DNA from: Gammaproteobacteria bacterium
GTDB taxonomy: Bacteria; Pseudomonadota; Gammaproteobacteria; HK1
DNA length: 17,036 nucleotides
Direction of reading: 5' to 3'
Assembly: GCA_022822245.1 (NCBI GenBank)
Contig: JAJECB010000037.1
Coordinates: 1-17,036, forward strand
The notes beneath the pieces were generated by a model that was not told the origin of the DNA, made no database searches, and saw only the letters and a list, made by a program, of their open reading frames with translations. The position numbers were made by a program, and so were the translations under genes. Numbering within the stretch: the stretch's first letter is position 1; each line of letters opens with the position of its first letter. Shown piece by piece: positions 1 through 8,688 of the stretch.

Positions 1-40
1 ACCCGGCGCGCCCGCGGCCGGCCCGCGTGGGCCGAATCCA

Positions 41-69
41 TTGACCGCATACGGCGAAATCCCTATTAT
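41..69 (+). promoter_or_regulatory. sigma-70-type promoter of the suf operon
   Basis: A -35 box TTGACC (41-46) and a -10 box TATTAT (64-69) are separated by exactly 17 bases, so ten or more of twelve hexamer positions match the sigma-70 consensus. Transcription would begin near 76, about 36 bases ahead of the sufB ATG. The spot is unusually AT-rich for this window. The start site is inferred from the boxes, not seen. Confidence 0.75.
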
Positions 70-91
70 TCCGACTATTCCAGTCAGGTTT
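67..91 (+). promoter_or_regulatory. IscR type 1-like operator over the suf promoter
   Basis: The dyad GACT-ATTCC-AGTC (73-85) is flanked by CC on the left and AGG on the right. Against the type 1 IscR consensus as I remember it (core YYGACTRWWWYAGTCRRS), 17 of the 18 core positions (71-88) agree; the outer AT-rich arms agree less well. It overlaps the -10 box and likely start site, which is where a repressor would act. An Rrf2-family Fe-S regulator is the obvious candidate; its gene, if adjacent, would lie left of the window. Confidence 0.65.
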
Positions 92-112
92 CACGGCGGG
101 GCGGCCGGCCGC

Positions 113-1585
<1,473 letters not shown>

Positions 1586-1594
1586 ACCCTGCGA

Positions 1595-1633
1595 GGGCGG
1601 GGCGCGCCCGCGCCCGCGCCGCCTGCCCCGCCC
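1595..1633 (+). other. GC-rich stem-loop between sufB and sufC
   Basis: GGGCGGGGC (1595-1603) pairs perfectly with GCCCCGCCC (1625-1633), giving a 9-bp all-GC stem with a 21-base GC-rich loop. It begins ten bases after the sufB stop. There is no T-run, so a full intrinsic terminator is unlikely. Partial attenuation or protection of the sufB mRNA end is possible. Perfect GC-only stems also arise by chance in DNA this GC-rich. Confidence 0.35.
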
Positions 1634-1666
1634 CGACCCACGAGCACCGCCGCACCCGAGCTGCCC

Positions 1667-2431
1667 ATGTCCGCACCCCTTCTCGAAATCTCCGATCTCA
1701 ACGTCGCCGTGGACGGCGATCCGATCCTCAACGGGGTGGACCTCGTGGTCCGGCCCGGCGAGGTGCACGCGGTCATGGGGCCGAACGGCTCGGGCAAGAG
1801 CAGCCTGTGCCACGTGCTCGCCGGCCGCGAAGGCTACGAAGTGACGGCCGGACGCATCGCTTACGAGGGCGAGAATCTTCTCGACCTCGAGCCCGAGGAG
1901 CGCGCCCAGCGCGGGCTCTTCCTCGCGTTCCAGTACCCGGTGGAGATCCCGGGGGTCAACAACGCGTACTTCATGAAGGCGGCGGTCAACGCGGTGCGGC
2001 GGGCGCGCGGCGACGAGGAGCTCGACGCGATCGACTTCATGCAGCTCATGCGCGAGAAGGTGAAGCTCGTGGACATGGACGAGGCGCTGCTGCGCCGGCC
2101 CCTCAACGAGGGCTTCTCCGGCGGAGAGAAGAAGCGCAACGAGATCCTCCAGATGATGCTCATCGATCCGCGCCTCGCGATCCTCGACGAGACCGACTCC
2201 GGCCTCGACATCGACGCCCTCCGGATCGTGGCGGACGGGGTGAACGCGCTCCGGAGCCCGGAGCGGGCGTTCGTCGTGGTCACCCACCACGAGCGCTTTC
2301 TCGAGTACGTCGTACCCGACCACGTGCACGTGCTGTACGAGGGGAGGATCGCGCGCTCGGGCGACCGCGCCCTTGCCCGGGAGCTCGAGGAGCGGGGCTA
2401 CGGCCACCTGCGGGAAGAGCGCGCGGTCTGA
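1667..2431 (+). CDS. sufC: Fe-S cluster assembly ATPase SufC
   Basis: SufC is the soluble ABC-type ATPase whose dimer drives conformational change in SufBC2D; it is not a transporter. The 254-residue product shows a complete ABC cassette: Walker A GPNGSGKS at 38-45, Q-loop Gln89 in AFQYPVEIPG, signature FSGGEKKR at 150-157, Walker B LAILDE ending in catalytic Glu175, the SufC-typical D-loop DSGLD, and switch His207 in VVTHHER. No membrane segments are seen. The start follows an 81-base gap, and the stop TGA overlaps the sufD ATG by one base (TGATG), implying translational coupling. Confidence 0.98.
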   Translation: MSAPLLEISDLNVAVDGDPILNGVDLVVRPGEVHAVMGPNGSGKSSLCHVLAGREGYEVTAGRIAYEGENLLDLEPEERAQRGLFLAFQYPVEIPGVNNAYFMKAAVNAVRRARGDEELDAIDFMQLMREKVKLVDMDEALLRRPLNEGFSGGEKKRNEILQMMLIDPRLAILDETDSGLDIDALRIVADGVNALRSPERAFVVVTHHERFLEYVVPDHVHVLYEGRIARSGDRALARELEERGYGHLREERAV

Positions 2432-3834
2432 TGTCGGCGGCCCTGGAGCACTACCGGCGGGAGTGGGCGGCGGCGCACGCCGCCTTGCCGGGAGCTCGCG
2501 TCGGCTGGGTGGAGCAGGCGCGCCGCAAGGCCCTCGATCGCTTCTGCGACCGGGGATTCCCCACGCCGCGGGACGAAGACTGGAAGTACACCAATGTCCG
2601 GCCCATCGAGCGCCGGGCGTTTCTCCTCGACCCGGAGGGCGGCGATGAAGCGGCGGCCCGCGCGGCCGGAGGGGTGCCGAGGGAGCGCCTCGCGGGGTTC
2701 GAGACGGCGGCCCGGCTCGTCTTCGTGAACGGCCGGCTCGCCCCCGCGCATTCCGATTCGGTCGGCGAGCTGCCTGAGGGTATCCTCGCCGAGTCGCTCG
2801 CCCACGTCCTCGAGTCCGATCCCGGCCGGGTGGAACCCCACCTCGCCGAGCTCGCGGACGGCAACGCGTTCACCGCCCTCAACCGGGCGTTCCTCGGCGA
2901 CGGCGCGGTGATCACGATCCCGGCGGGCGTCCGGCTGCCGCTTCCCGTCGAGCTCGTCTTCGTGGCGCGGGGAGAGATCGACGTCGCGAGTCACCCGGTC
3001 GTGCTCGTGCTCGCCGGAGAGGCGACCGGGGCGACCGTCGTCGAGCACCACCTCGGCGACGGGGCGGGAGCGAAGCTCGCGAATCCGTTCACCCGCATCG
3101 CGGTCGGCGAGGGCGCCGCCATCGAGCACCACCTCCTCCTCGAGGAGGACGACGCCACCTGGCATACCGGCCACGTCGACGCACGCGTCGCGGCCGGGGG
3201 GCGTCTCGGATCGAACGCGGTGCAACTCGGAGGCCGGCTCGTTCGCTACGGGATCGACGTCTCTCTCGACGGGCCCGGGGCGGAGGTGGTGCTGAACGGC
3301 CTCTACGTCGCGCGCGGGCGCCAGCACGTCGATTTCCATACCCGGGTCGACCATCGCGAGCCGGGCGGGAGGAGCGAGCAGGTCTACAAGGGCCTCCTCG
3401 ACGGACGCGGGCGGGGCGTGTTCAACGGGCGGGTGCTGGTCCACCGGGATGCCCAGCACTCCGACGCGAGCCAGAGCAACCACAACCTCCTGCTCTCGCC
3501 GGACGCGGAGATCGACACCAAGCCGCAGCTCGAGATCTTCGCCGACGACGTGAAGTGCAGCCATGGTGCGACCGTCGGCCAGCTCGACGAGCGCGCGATC
3601 CACTACGTGCGCTCACGCGGGCTCGGGGCGGAGGCAGCGCGCGCCCTCCTCACCTTCGGGTTCGCGGAGGACGTGCTCGCCCGGATGGGGGAGCCGGCCG
3701 TCCGGCGGCACGCGGAGCGCGGGCTGGTCGCCGCCCTCCCCGCCCTCGCCGAGCTGCCCGCCATGGACCGGGTGGGAGACCTCGAGGGCGTCTCCGCAGC
3801 CCAATCCACACCTTCGAGGGACGAGGGACCATGA
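2431..3834 (+). CDS. sufD: Fe-S cluster assembly protein SufD
   Basis: SufD is the SufB paralogue that completes the SufBC2D scaffold and is needed for iron entry. The 467-residue product is somewhat longer than the E. coli protein (about 423). The N-terminal block DEDWKYTNVRPI, the central beta-helix region and the C-terminal KCSHGATVGQLDE block are clear. His378 in CSHG corresponds to the functionally important His360 of E. coli SufD. The C-terminal helices GLGAEAARALLTFGFAEDVL are family-typical. The start overlaps the sufC stop by one base, and the end overlaps the sufS start in an ATGA. The last 25 or so residues (after PAMDRVGDLEG) are poorly conserved tail. Confidence 0.97.
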   Translation: MSAALEHYRREWAAAHAALPGARVGWVEQARRKALDRFCDRGFPTPRDEDWKYTNVRPIERRAFLLDPEGGDEAAARAAGGVPRERLAGFETAARLVFVNGRLAPAHSDSVGELPEGILAESLAHVLESDPGRVEPHLAELADGNAFTALNRAFLGDGAVITIPAGVRLPLPVELVFVARGEIDVASHPVVLVLAGEATGATVVEHHLGDGAGAKLANPFTRIAVGEGAAIEHHLLLEEDDATWHTGHVDARVAAGGRLGSNAVQLGGRLVRYGIDVSLDGPGAEVVLNGLYVARGRQHVDFHTRVDHREPGGRSEQVYKGLLDGRGRGVFNGRVLVHRDAQHSDASQSNHNLLLSPDAEIDTKPQLEIFADDVKCSHGATVGQLDERAIHYVRSRGLGAEAARALLTFGFAEDVLARMGEPAVRRHAERGLVAALPALAELPAMDRVGDLEGVSAAQSTPSRDEGP

Positions 3835-5093
3835 GCACCGCACTCCGGACGGACGATTCCGTCCCCGCGTTCGACGTCGAGTCGGTCCGGGCCGACTTTC
3901 CCGCCCTCCACCAGGAGGTCAAGGGCCGACCGCTCGCCTACCTCGACAACGGGGCGACGAGCCAGAAGCCGCGCGCGGTCATCGACGCGCTCCGCGACTA
4001 CTACGAGCGGGACAACTCCAACGTCCACCGCGGGGTGCACACCCTGAGCGAGCGCGCGACGGCCGCCTACGAGGGGACCCGGGAGAAGGTCCAGCGTTTC
4101 CTCGGCGCCGCGGACTCGCGCGAGATCGTCTTCGCCCGCGGCACCACCGAGGCCATCAACCTCGTCGCGCATGGCTTCGTCCGCCCGCGGCTCGAGGAAG
4201 GCGACGAGATCGTCATCACCCACATGGAGCACCATTCGAACATCGTCCCCTGGCAGCTCCTCTGCGAGGAGAAGGGGGCGAAGCTCCGGGTGGTGCCGAT
4301 CGACGACGACGGCGTGCTCGACCTCGACGCCTACCTCGCGATGCTCGGACCCCGCACCCGCTTCGTCTCGGTGACCCACGTCGCGAACTCCCTCGGCACC
4401 GTCAACCCGGTGCGCGAGATCATCGACGCCGCCCACGCGCTGGGGGTGCCGGTGTTGCTCGATTCGGCGCAGGCGGTCCCCCACCTCGCGACCGACGTCA
4501 AGGCCCTCGACTGCGACTTCCTCGCCTTCTCCGCCCACAAGGTCCTCGGCCCGACCGGGATCGGGGCGCTCTACGGCAAGATGGAGCACCTCGAAGCGAT
4601 GGTGCCGTGGCAGGCGGGGGGGGACATGATCCTCTCCGTCACCTTCGAGAAGACCACCTGGAACGCGGTGCCGTACCGGTTCGAGGCGGGCACCCCGAAC
4701 ATCGCCGACACGATCGCGATGGGGGTCGGGCTCGACTACCTCCTCGCGCTCGGGCTCGACCGGGTGGCGGCCTGGGAGCATGACCTGCTCGAGTACGCCA
4801 CCGAGCGGGTCGGATCCATCCCCGGGGTCCGCATCTTCGGAAACGCCCCCGACAAGTCGAGCATCCTCTCCTTCGTCATCGAGAGCGTGCACGCGCACGA
4901 CGTAGGCACCATCCTCGACAGCGAAGGGGTCGCGGTGAGAACCGGCCACCACTGCACGATGCCGGTGATGACCCGCTTCGAGGTGCCGGCGATGGCCCGC
5001 GCCTCGCTCGCCTTCTACAATACTCGCGCCGACATCGACGCACTCGCGCGGGGCATCGAGAAGGTGCGCGAGGTCTTCCGCCTGAACCGCTGA
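3831..5093 (+). CDS. sufS: group II cysteine desulfurase SufS
   Basis: SufS is the PLP enzyme that converts cysteine to alanine and leaves a persulfide for cluster synthesis. The 420-residue product has the Schiff-base lysine Lys237 in FSAHKVLGPTG, the cofactor-contact block THMEHHSNIVPWQ at 130-142, and the persulfide Cys375 in RTGHHCTMP, the short loop characteristic of group II enzymes. DNGATSQKP near residue 39 is the usual N-terminal motif. The ATG overlaps the sufD TGA (ATGA). The partner is expected to be SufU, encoded 48 bases downstream, because no sufE is present. A run of eight G (4616-4623) sits in an Ala-Gly-Gly stretch of the gene, with the frame intact. Confidence 0.98.
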   Translation: MSTALRTDDSVPAFDVESVRADFPALHQEVKGRPLAYLDNGATSQKPRAVIDALRDYYERDNSNVHRGVHTLSERATAAYEGTREKVQRFLGAADSREIVFARGTTEAINLVAHGFVRPRLEEGDEIVITHMEHHSNIVPWQLLCEEKGAKLRVVPIDDDGVLDLDAYLAMLGPRTRFVSVTHVANSLGTVNPVREIIDAAHALGVPVLLDSAQAVPHLATDVKALDCDFLAFSAHKVLGPTGIGALYGKMEHLEAMVPWQAGGDMILSVTFEKTTWNAVPYRFEAGTPNIADTIAMGVGLDYLLALGLDRVAAWEHDLLEYATERVGSIPGVRIFGNAPDKSSILSFVIESVHAHDVGTILDSEGVAVRTGHHCTMPVMTRFEVPAMARASLAFYNTRADIDALARGIEKVREVFRLNR

Positions 5094-5141
5094 GCCGCAC
5101 CGCCCGACCCGGTTGTCCACATCCCGGAGCGTCCCGAATTC

Positions 5142-5591
5142 ATGAACGAACTGCGAGAGCTCTACGAGGAGGTGATCCTCGACCACAATCGCAGCCCACG
5201 GAACTTCGGGCGCCGTCCGCCCCGCTGCAATCGCACCGCGCACGGCCACAATCCCCTCTGCGGCGACCAGGTCGAGGTGTCCATGACCTTCCGGGACGGC
5301 GTGATCGAGGACATCGCGTTCAACGGCGAGGGCTGCGCGATCACCACCGCGTCGGCCTCCCTGATGACCCAGGCCCTCAAGGGACGGACCGGCGAGGAGG
5401 CGAAAGTGCTCTTCCACGCGATGCACGCGGTCCTCGTGGACGACGAGCCGCCCGATCACGACCGGCTCGGGAAGCTGGGGGCCCTGCTCGGGGTGAAGGA
5501 CTTCCCCATGCGCGTCAAGTGCGCCACCCTCCCCTGGCACACGATGGAGGCGGCGCTCGCGGACCGCGACGACCCGGTGACGACCGAGTAG
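5142..5591 (+). CDS. sufU: SufU-type sulfur transfer protein
   Basis: This IscU/SufU-fold protein accepts sulfur from SufS. The 149-residue product carries the three conserved cysteines Cys40 (NPLCGDQ), Cys65 (GEGCAITTAS) and Cys127 (RVKCATLPW) plus Asp42. Together these bind zinc in characterised SufU proteins. The 61-residue gap between Cys65 and Cys127 includes the insertion that separates SufU from IscU, and the IscU-type HscA-binding motif LPPVK is absent. That makes a zinc-dependent sulfurtransferase role more likely than a scaffold role. A GGAG (5126-5129) stands 12 bases before the ATG. It lies within the suf operon, 35 bases before the SufT-like gene. Confidence 0.94.
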   Translation: MNELRELYEEVILDHNRSPRNFGRRPPRCNRTAHGHNPLCGDQVEVSMTFRDGVIEDIAFNGEGCAITTASASLMTQALKGRTGEEAKVLFHAMHAVLVDDEPPDHDRLGKLGALLGVKDFPMRVKCATLPWHTMEAALADRDDPVTTE

Positions 5592-5626
5592 CCGGGGCGC
5601 ACGGTCGACAGCACGGAGACCAGGAC

Positions 5627-5977
5627 ATGAGCCGCATCGGAGAGTGGTTGGGACGGGGCCGCGAGGAGGACCCCGAAGCGCTCCGCCAGCGGGTGGTGGA
5701 GGCGCTGAAGCAGGTCTACGACCCCGAGATCCCCGTCAACATCTACGACCTCGGCCTCATCTACCAGATCGACATCGGCGACGACGGGGCGATCGCGATC
5801 GACATGACCCTGACGACGCCCGGATGCCCGGTCGCGGAGACCTTTCCCGGGATGGTGGAGTACGAGGTGAGCCAGGTCGATGGGGTGAAGTCGGCGGCGG
5901 TCGAGATCGTGTGGGACCCGCCTTGGACCCAGGATCGGATGACCGAAGCGGCGAAGCTCGAGCTCGGCCTTTGGTAG
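5627..5977 (+). CDS. sufT: SufT-like DUF59 (MIP18 family) Fe-S maturation protein
   Basis: The 116-residue product is a single DUF59 domain. It shows DPEIPVNIYDLGLIY (32-46), MTLTTPGCPVAE with the conserved Cys67 (60-71), and the C-terminal VWDPPWTQDRMTEAAK typical of suf-linked members. Relatives are implicated in delivering or maturing Fe-S proteins; the exact step is not settled in the family. The ATG at 5627 has a GGAG (5615-5618) eight bases upstream. Longer in-frame starts inside the sufU tail were not used. Operon position directly after sufU supports the assignment. Confidence 0.92.
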   Translation: MSRIGEWLGRGREEDPEALRQRVVEALKQVYDPEIPVNIYDLGLIYQIDIGDDGAIAIDMTLTTPGCPVAETFPGMVEYEVSQVDGVKSAAVEIVWDPPWTQDRMTEAAKLELGLW

Positions 5978-6101
5978 CGGTGATCGCCCCCGTCGGGGAG
6001 AAGGCCGCCATCAAAGAATGTACTCGCTCCGGGCCCGGCGGCGGCCCGCCCGTGCCCGGGCTAACCCTCGCCGCCCCCTTCCGCCCCGGGGAGGCGGGAG
6101 G
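5978..6101 (+). other. sufT to Rieske intergenic gap with GC hairpin
   Basis: This 124-base spacer is the longest in the suf operon. CCGGGC (6029-6034) pairs with GCCCGG (6054-6059), and the loop can pair further (GGCGG with CCGCC). There is no T-run after it, so it may be an attenuator or nothing functional. A good ribosome binding site GGGGAGG (6088-6094) lies seven bases ahead of the Rieske gene ATG. Confidence 0.3.
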
Positions 6102-6422
6102 ATGAGCGGCTGGACCGATGTCGCCGCCGCCGCCGAGCTCCCCCCCGGCGAGTGGCGAATCGCCGAGGTCGAGGACACCCTCATCGCGGTGTTCAACATC
6201 GACGGCGAGTACCATGCCGTCGAGAACCTCTGCACCCACGACTACGCCGAGCTGACCGACGGCGAGGTGAGCGGCGATGTCATCACCTGCCCTCTGCACG
6301 GCGCCGAGTTCTGCCTGCGCACCGGGGAGGTGCTCTCCCCGCCCGCTTACGAGCCGCTCACGACCTTTCCCGTTCGCGTGCACGAGGGCACCGTCCAGGT
6401 CCGCGACCCCCGGTCGGGCTGA
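6102..6422 (+). CDS. Rieske-type [2Fe-2S] ferredoxin, last gene of the suf operon
   Basis: The 106-residue product is a single soluble Rieske domain. Cys44-x-His46 (CTHD) and Cys63-x-x-His66 (CPLHG) are the four cluster ligands, 17 residues apart as in the family, and the CxxH is followed by GAEFCLRTGEVLSPP, as in oxygenase ferredoxins. It resembles small ferredoxins that end suf operons in many proteobacteria; the electron-transfer partner is unknown. GGGGAGG lies seven bases before the ATG. An in-frame ATG at 6018 would add only a low-complexity Arg/Pro-rich tail and was rejected. It may also serve the oxygenase module next door, but gene orientation argues for membership of suf. Confidence 0.93.
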   Translation: MSGWTDVAAAAELPPGEWRIAEVEDTLIAVFNIDGEYHAVENLCTHDYAELTDGEVSGDVITCPLHGAEFCLRTGEVLSPPAYEPLTTFPVRVHEGTVQVRDPRSG

Positions 6423-6427
6423 CCGCC

Positions 6428-6610
6428 AGCCCGGAAATTTCACCAACTTCCTGCTGCGGACGCTCATCCATGCGCCGTGACTGGCCGTACTCCCGCAAGC
6501 CGCTTCGACAGCGCGCAAGCGCTGGTGTCGACTACGCCTTCAGCGCCGTTCGGCCCGTCACAACGGCATCTTGATGCCCTCGCGACGAAAATCGGTGATG
6601 TTTCCGGGCT
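6428..6610. repeat. 183-bp concentric imperfect palindrome (MITE-like or IS remnant)
   Basis: The outer arms AGCCCGGAAATTTCACC (6428-6444) and GGTGATGTTTCCGGGCT (6594-6610) are reverse complements at 15 of 17 positions. Middle arms TGACTGGCCG (6478-6487) and CGGCCCGTCA (6551-6560) match 9 of 10. A central perfect hairpin CAGCGC-GCAA-GCGCTG (6509-6524) completes the set. All three are centred within about 3 bases of 6519. The element fills the gap between convergent operons, and its right end supplies the stop codon of the monooxygenase gene. No transposase reading frame is recognisable. It could be a miniature transposable element, fused IS ends, or a large bidirectional terminator-like fold. 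No clear target-site duplication was seen. Confidence 0.6.
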
Positions 6611-8123
6611 AGCGGAGACACGAGGCGAGCTCCTCGAGCGCACGCCGGAGGTCGGCCTCGTCCCGGGCGAGCGCGAACACGTAGCGGTCGGGGCGAACGA
6701 TGACCGCCACCGCTTCCCGCGCGGCCAGCCACTCCTCGACGGCCGGTCCCGGGGCATCGATGAAGGCGAGGTCGAGGCCGCCCCAGCGCCCCCGACCGTC
6801 GGCGCGGCGGGTGCGCGCATCGAGCGGAAGAGCGGAGAGCACCGCGAACCGGTTGCCCACCGCCTCGTCGAGGCGGCGGCCGTCGGGGAGCCGCGGCTGA
6901 GGGAACACATCCCCGCACGCCGGCGCGTCTCCCGTCCAGATCCCGGGTCCGAGCCGCGGCTCGGGAAAATCGAACATCCTCGGGCCGCTCGCGCGGAACT
7001 CGGCGTCGCGAGCCTCCGCCACCGCCGGGTCCGTCGCCTGGATGATCGCGCCGAGACGAACGGCGAGCTCGATGAACGCCCGCACGTGGGGAGCGCGCTC
7101 CGCCTCGTAGGTATCGAGCAGCGCCTCGCCGGCCGCGCCGGCCACCACCATCGAGAGCTTCCAGGCGAGGTTGGCGGCGTCCCGGATGCCGGCGCACATG
7201 CCCTGCCCGAGGAAGGGCGGGGTCTGGTGCGCGCTGTCGCCCGCCAGCATCAGGCGCCCGCGGCGCCAGGGCGCGGCGACCAGCGAGTGAAACGTATAGA
7301 TCGCCGAGCGTTCGATGCGGACGTCGTCCGGGCCGATGCCGTGGGGGGCAAGCATCGGCCAGATCCGTTCGGGACGCACGATCTCCTCCTCCTCATCGTC
7401 GCCCGGCATGAGCATGATCTCGAAGCGATGCCGGAGCCACTTCACGTGCACCCGCGTCATCGGCCGGCGCGGATCGCAGTGCTGGACGGTGTAGTCGGGA
7501 AGCCGCTTCGCCCGTTCCGAGCGCGGGCTCGCGACGACGTCGACGACGAGCCAGGGCTGATGCAGGCCGAGGTCCCGCACCGACGCGCCGATGGCGTCGC
7601 GCACGAGCGAACGGGCGCCGTCACAGCCGACGACGTAGCGCGCGGTCAGCTCATCCGAAGCGCCGGTCGCCCCGTTCCGGATGCCGACGGACGCATGATC
7701 ACCCGCATCGCGGACGGCCTGCGCCTCGTGGCGGAGACGGACCTCCACGTTCGCGATCCGCGCGGCCCCCCTTCGAAGCGCCGCGTCGAGCTCCGGCTGG
7801 TGGAAGTACCAGTTGTTCGCCCAGCCGTGCCGCCCGGGGCCGTCGGTCCCGCGGCGCACCATGAGGGTCTCGCCCGCCGCGTTGACGAAGTGCATTCCGC
7901 GCGACGTCGCGCGCGCGACGTCCTCGACCGCCCCGGCCAGGCCGGCCGCCTGGAAGACGCGCATGACCTCGCCGTCGAAGTGCACCGCCCGCGGCAGGGG
8001 GTGGATGTCGGCATCGCGTTCCAGCACCAGCACCCGGAGCCCGTACCGGCCGAGAAGGTTGGCGAGCAGCGCGCCGACCGGGCCGAAGCCGACTACGACG
8101 ACATCGAACTCCGGCTCAGCCAC
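6609..8123 (-). CDS. MhpA-like FAD-dependent aromatic hydroxylase
   Basis: This is a class A flavoprotein monooxygenase of 504 residues. It has the FAD-binding GFGPVG (12-17) with Glu35 ending the second strand, the CDGA motif (167-170), and AGDSAHQTPP (294-303) followed by GQGMCAGIRDAANLAWKL. Several blocks (WLVVDVVA, HCDPRRP, EIMLMPGDDEEE, VIVRPDRYVFA) resemble E. coli MhpA, which hydroxylates 3-(3-hydroxyphenyl)propionate, so an NAD(P)H-dependent ortho-hydroxylation of a phenolic acid is likely; the substrate is inferred only. The GTG start overlaps the upstream VOC gene's stop by eight bases (GTGGCTGA), which suggests coupling. The stop codon lies inside the right arm of the adjacent palindrome, but the C-terminus looks complete for the family. 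Confidence 0.9.
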   Translation of the reverse strand: MAEPEFDVVVVGFGPVGALLANLLGRYGLRVLVLERDADIHPLPRAVHFDGEVMRVFQAAGLAGAVEDVARATSRGMHFVNAAGETLMVRRGTDGPGRHGWANNWYFHQPELDAALRRGAARIANVEVRLRHEAQAVRDAGDHASVGIRNGATGASDELTARYVVGCDGARSLVRDAIGASVRDLGLHQPWLVVDVVASPRSERAKRLPDYTVQHCDPRRPMTRVHVKWLRHRFEIMLMPGDDEEEEIVRPERIWPMLAPHGIGPDDVRIERSAIYTFHSLVAAPWRRGRLMLAGDSAHQTPPFLGQGMCAGIRDAANLAWKLSMVVAGAAGEALLDTYEAERAPHVRAFIELAVRLGAIIQATDPAVAEARDAEFRASGPRMFDFPEPRLGPGIWTGDAPACGDVFPQPRLPDGRRLDEAVGNRFAVLSALPLDARTRRADGRGRWGGLDLAFIDAPGPAVEEWLAAREAVAVIVRPDRYVFALARDEADLRRALEELASCLR

Positions 8124-8688
8124 CCGGCGGCGCGCCCATCCGACTGGCGAGGTTCGCCATCCAGGCTTCGCGCGACGTGAATCCGGGGAGCGAGCGCGCG
8201 AGGCGCTCCGTCTCGGCGAGGATGTCCTCGTCGGACCGGGAGAGATCCACGGGTTCGCGAACCGGCTGCTCGCAATGCCACGGGGTGTCGAGGAACAGCT
8301 CGATCCGGGTGCCTTCCGGATCGCGGAAGTAGAGCGATATGGCGTTGCCGTGGGTCACCACCACCATCGCGCTCACCGGCTCGTCCCGGAGCACGGCGTG
8401 AAAGTGCCGCAGGGCCGGGAGGTCCGGCACGCGAAAGGAGATCTGGTTGACGACATTGAACTCGACCGCGGGCGGGCGCCCCGTGGCGAGGACGAGCTGG
8501 TGGTGCTCGCGCGGATCGCGGCTCAGGAACACGAGCCCGACACGACCCGACGGCGCCGGAAGCTCCCCCCGGTCGGTGACGGTGAAACCGAGCACCCGAC
8601 GGTAGAAGTCCTCCATCCGCCCGAGGTCGTGCACGAAGAGGCCGACGTGGCTGAATGCCAGGTCCGGTACCGGGGTCTCGGTATTCAT
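8116..8688 (-). CDS. single-domain VOC-fold protein, extradiol dioxygenase-like
   Basis: The 190-residue product is a vicinal-oxygen-chelate protein. Candidate metal ligands are His14 (FSHVGLFV), His62 or His63 (EHHQLVLA) and Glu130 (RIELF), the His-His-Glu pattern of type I extradiol dioxygenases, with LYFRDPEGTRIEL as the usual strand. The C-terminal block around WHCEQPVREP and LPGFTSREAW resembles short biphenyl-2,3-diol 1,2-dioxygenase-type proteins. Cleavage of the catechol made by the downstream hydroxylase is a reasonable inference; a glyoxalase-like or isomerase role is not excluded. The ribosome binding site GAGGAA is about nine bases before the ATG. It is the first gene of the minus-strand pair and is divergent from dctP. 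Confidence 0.85.
   Translation of the reverse strand: MNTETPVPDLAFSHVGLFVHDLGRMEDFYRRVLGFTVTDRGELPAPSGRVGLVFLSRDPREHHQLVLATGRPPAVEFNVVNQISFRVPDLPALRHFHAVLRDEPVSAMVVVTHGNAISLYFRDPEGTRIELFLDTPWHCEQPVREPVDLSRSDEDILAETERLARSLPGFTSREAWMANLASRMGAPPGG

Noticed and set aside
3..44. Possible tail of an upstream gene ending in TGA at 42-44
   Set aside because: Only 13 codons (Pro/Arg-rich) are visible; nothing identifies it as coding.
41..112. Upstream TTG start for sufB
   Set aside because: The TTG is part of the -35 box and the extra 24 residues have no family support.
4616..4623. Run of eight G in sufS as a phase-variation tract
   Set aside because: The frame is intact, the run encodes an ordinary Ala-Gly-Gly-Asp stretch in an essential-type gene, and such runs are expected in GC-rich DNA.
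3603..5540. 645-codon open frame antisense to sufS and sufU
   Set aside because: Mirror of strong third-position GC in real genes; composition is Asp/Gly/Arg/Val-rich with no known domain, and the plus-strand genes are certain.
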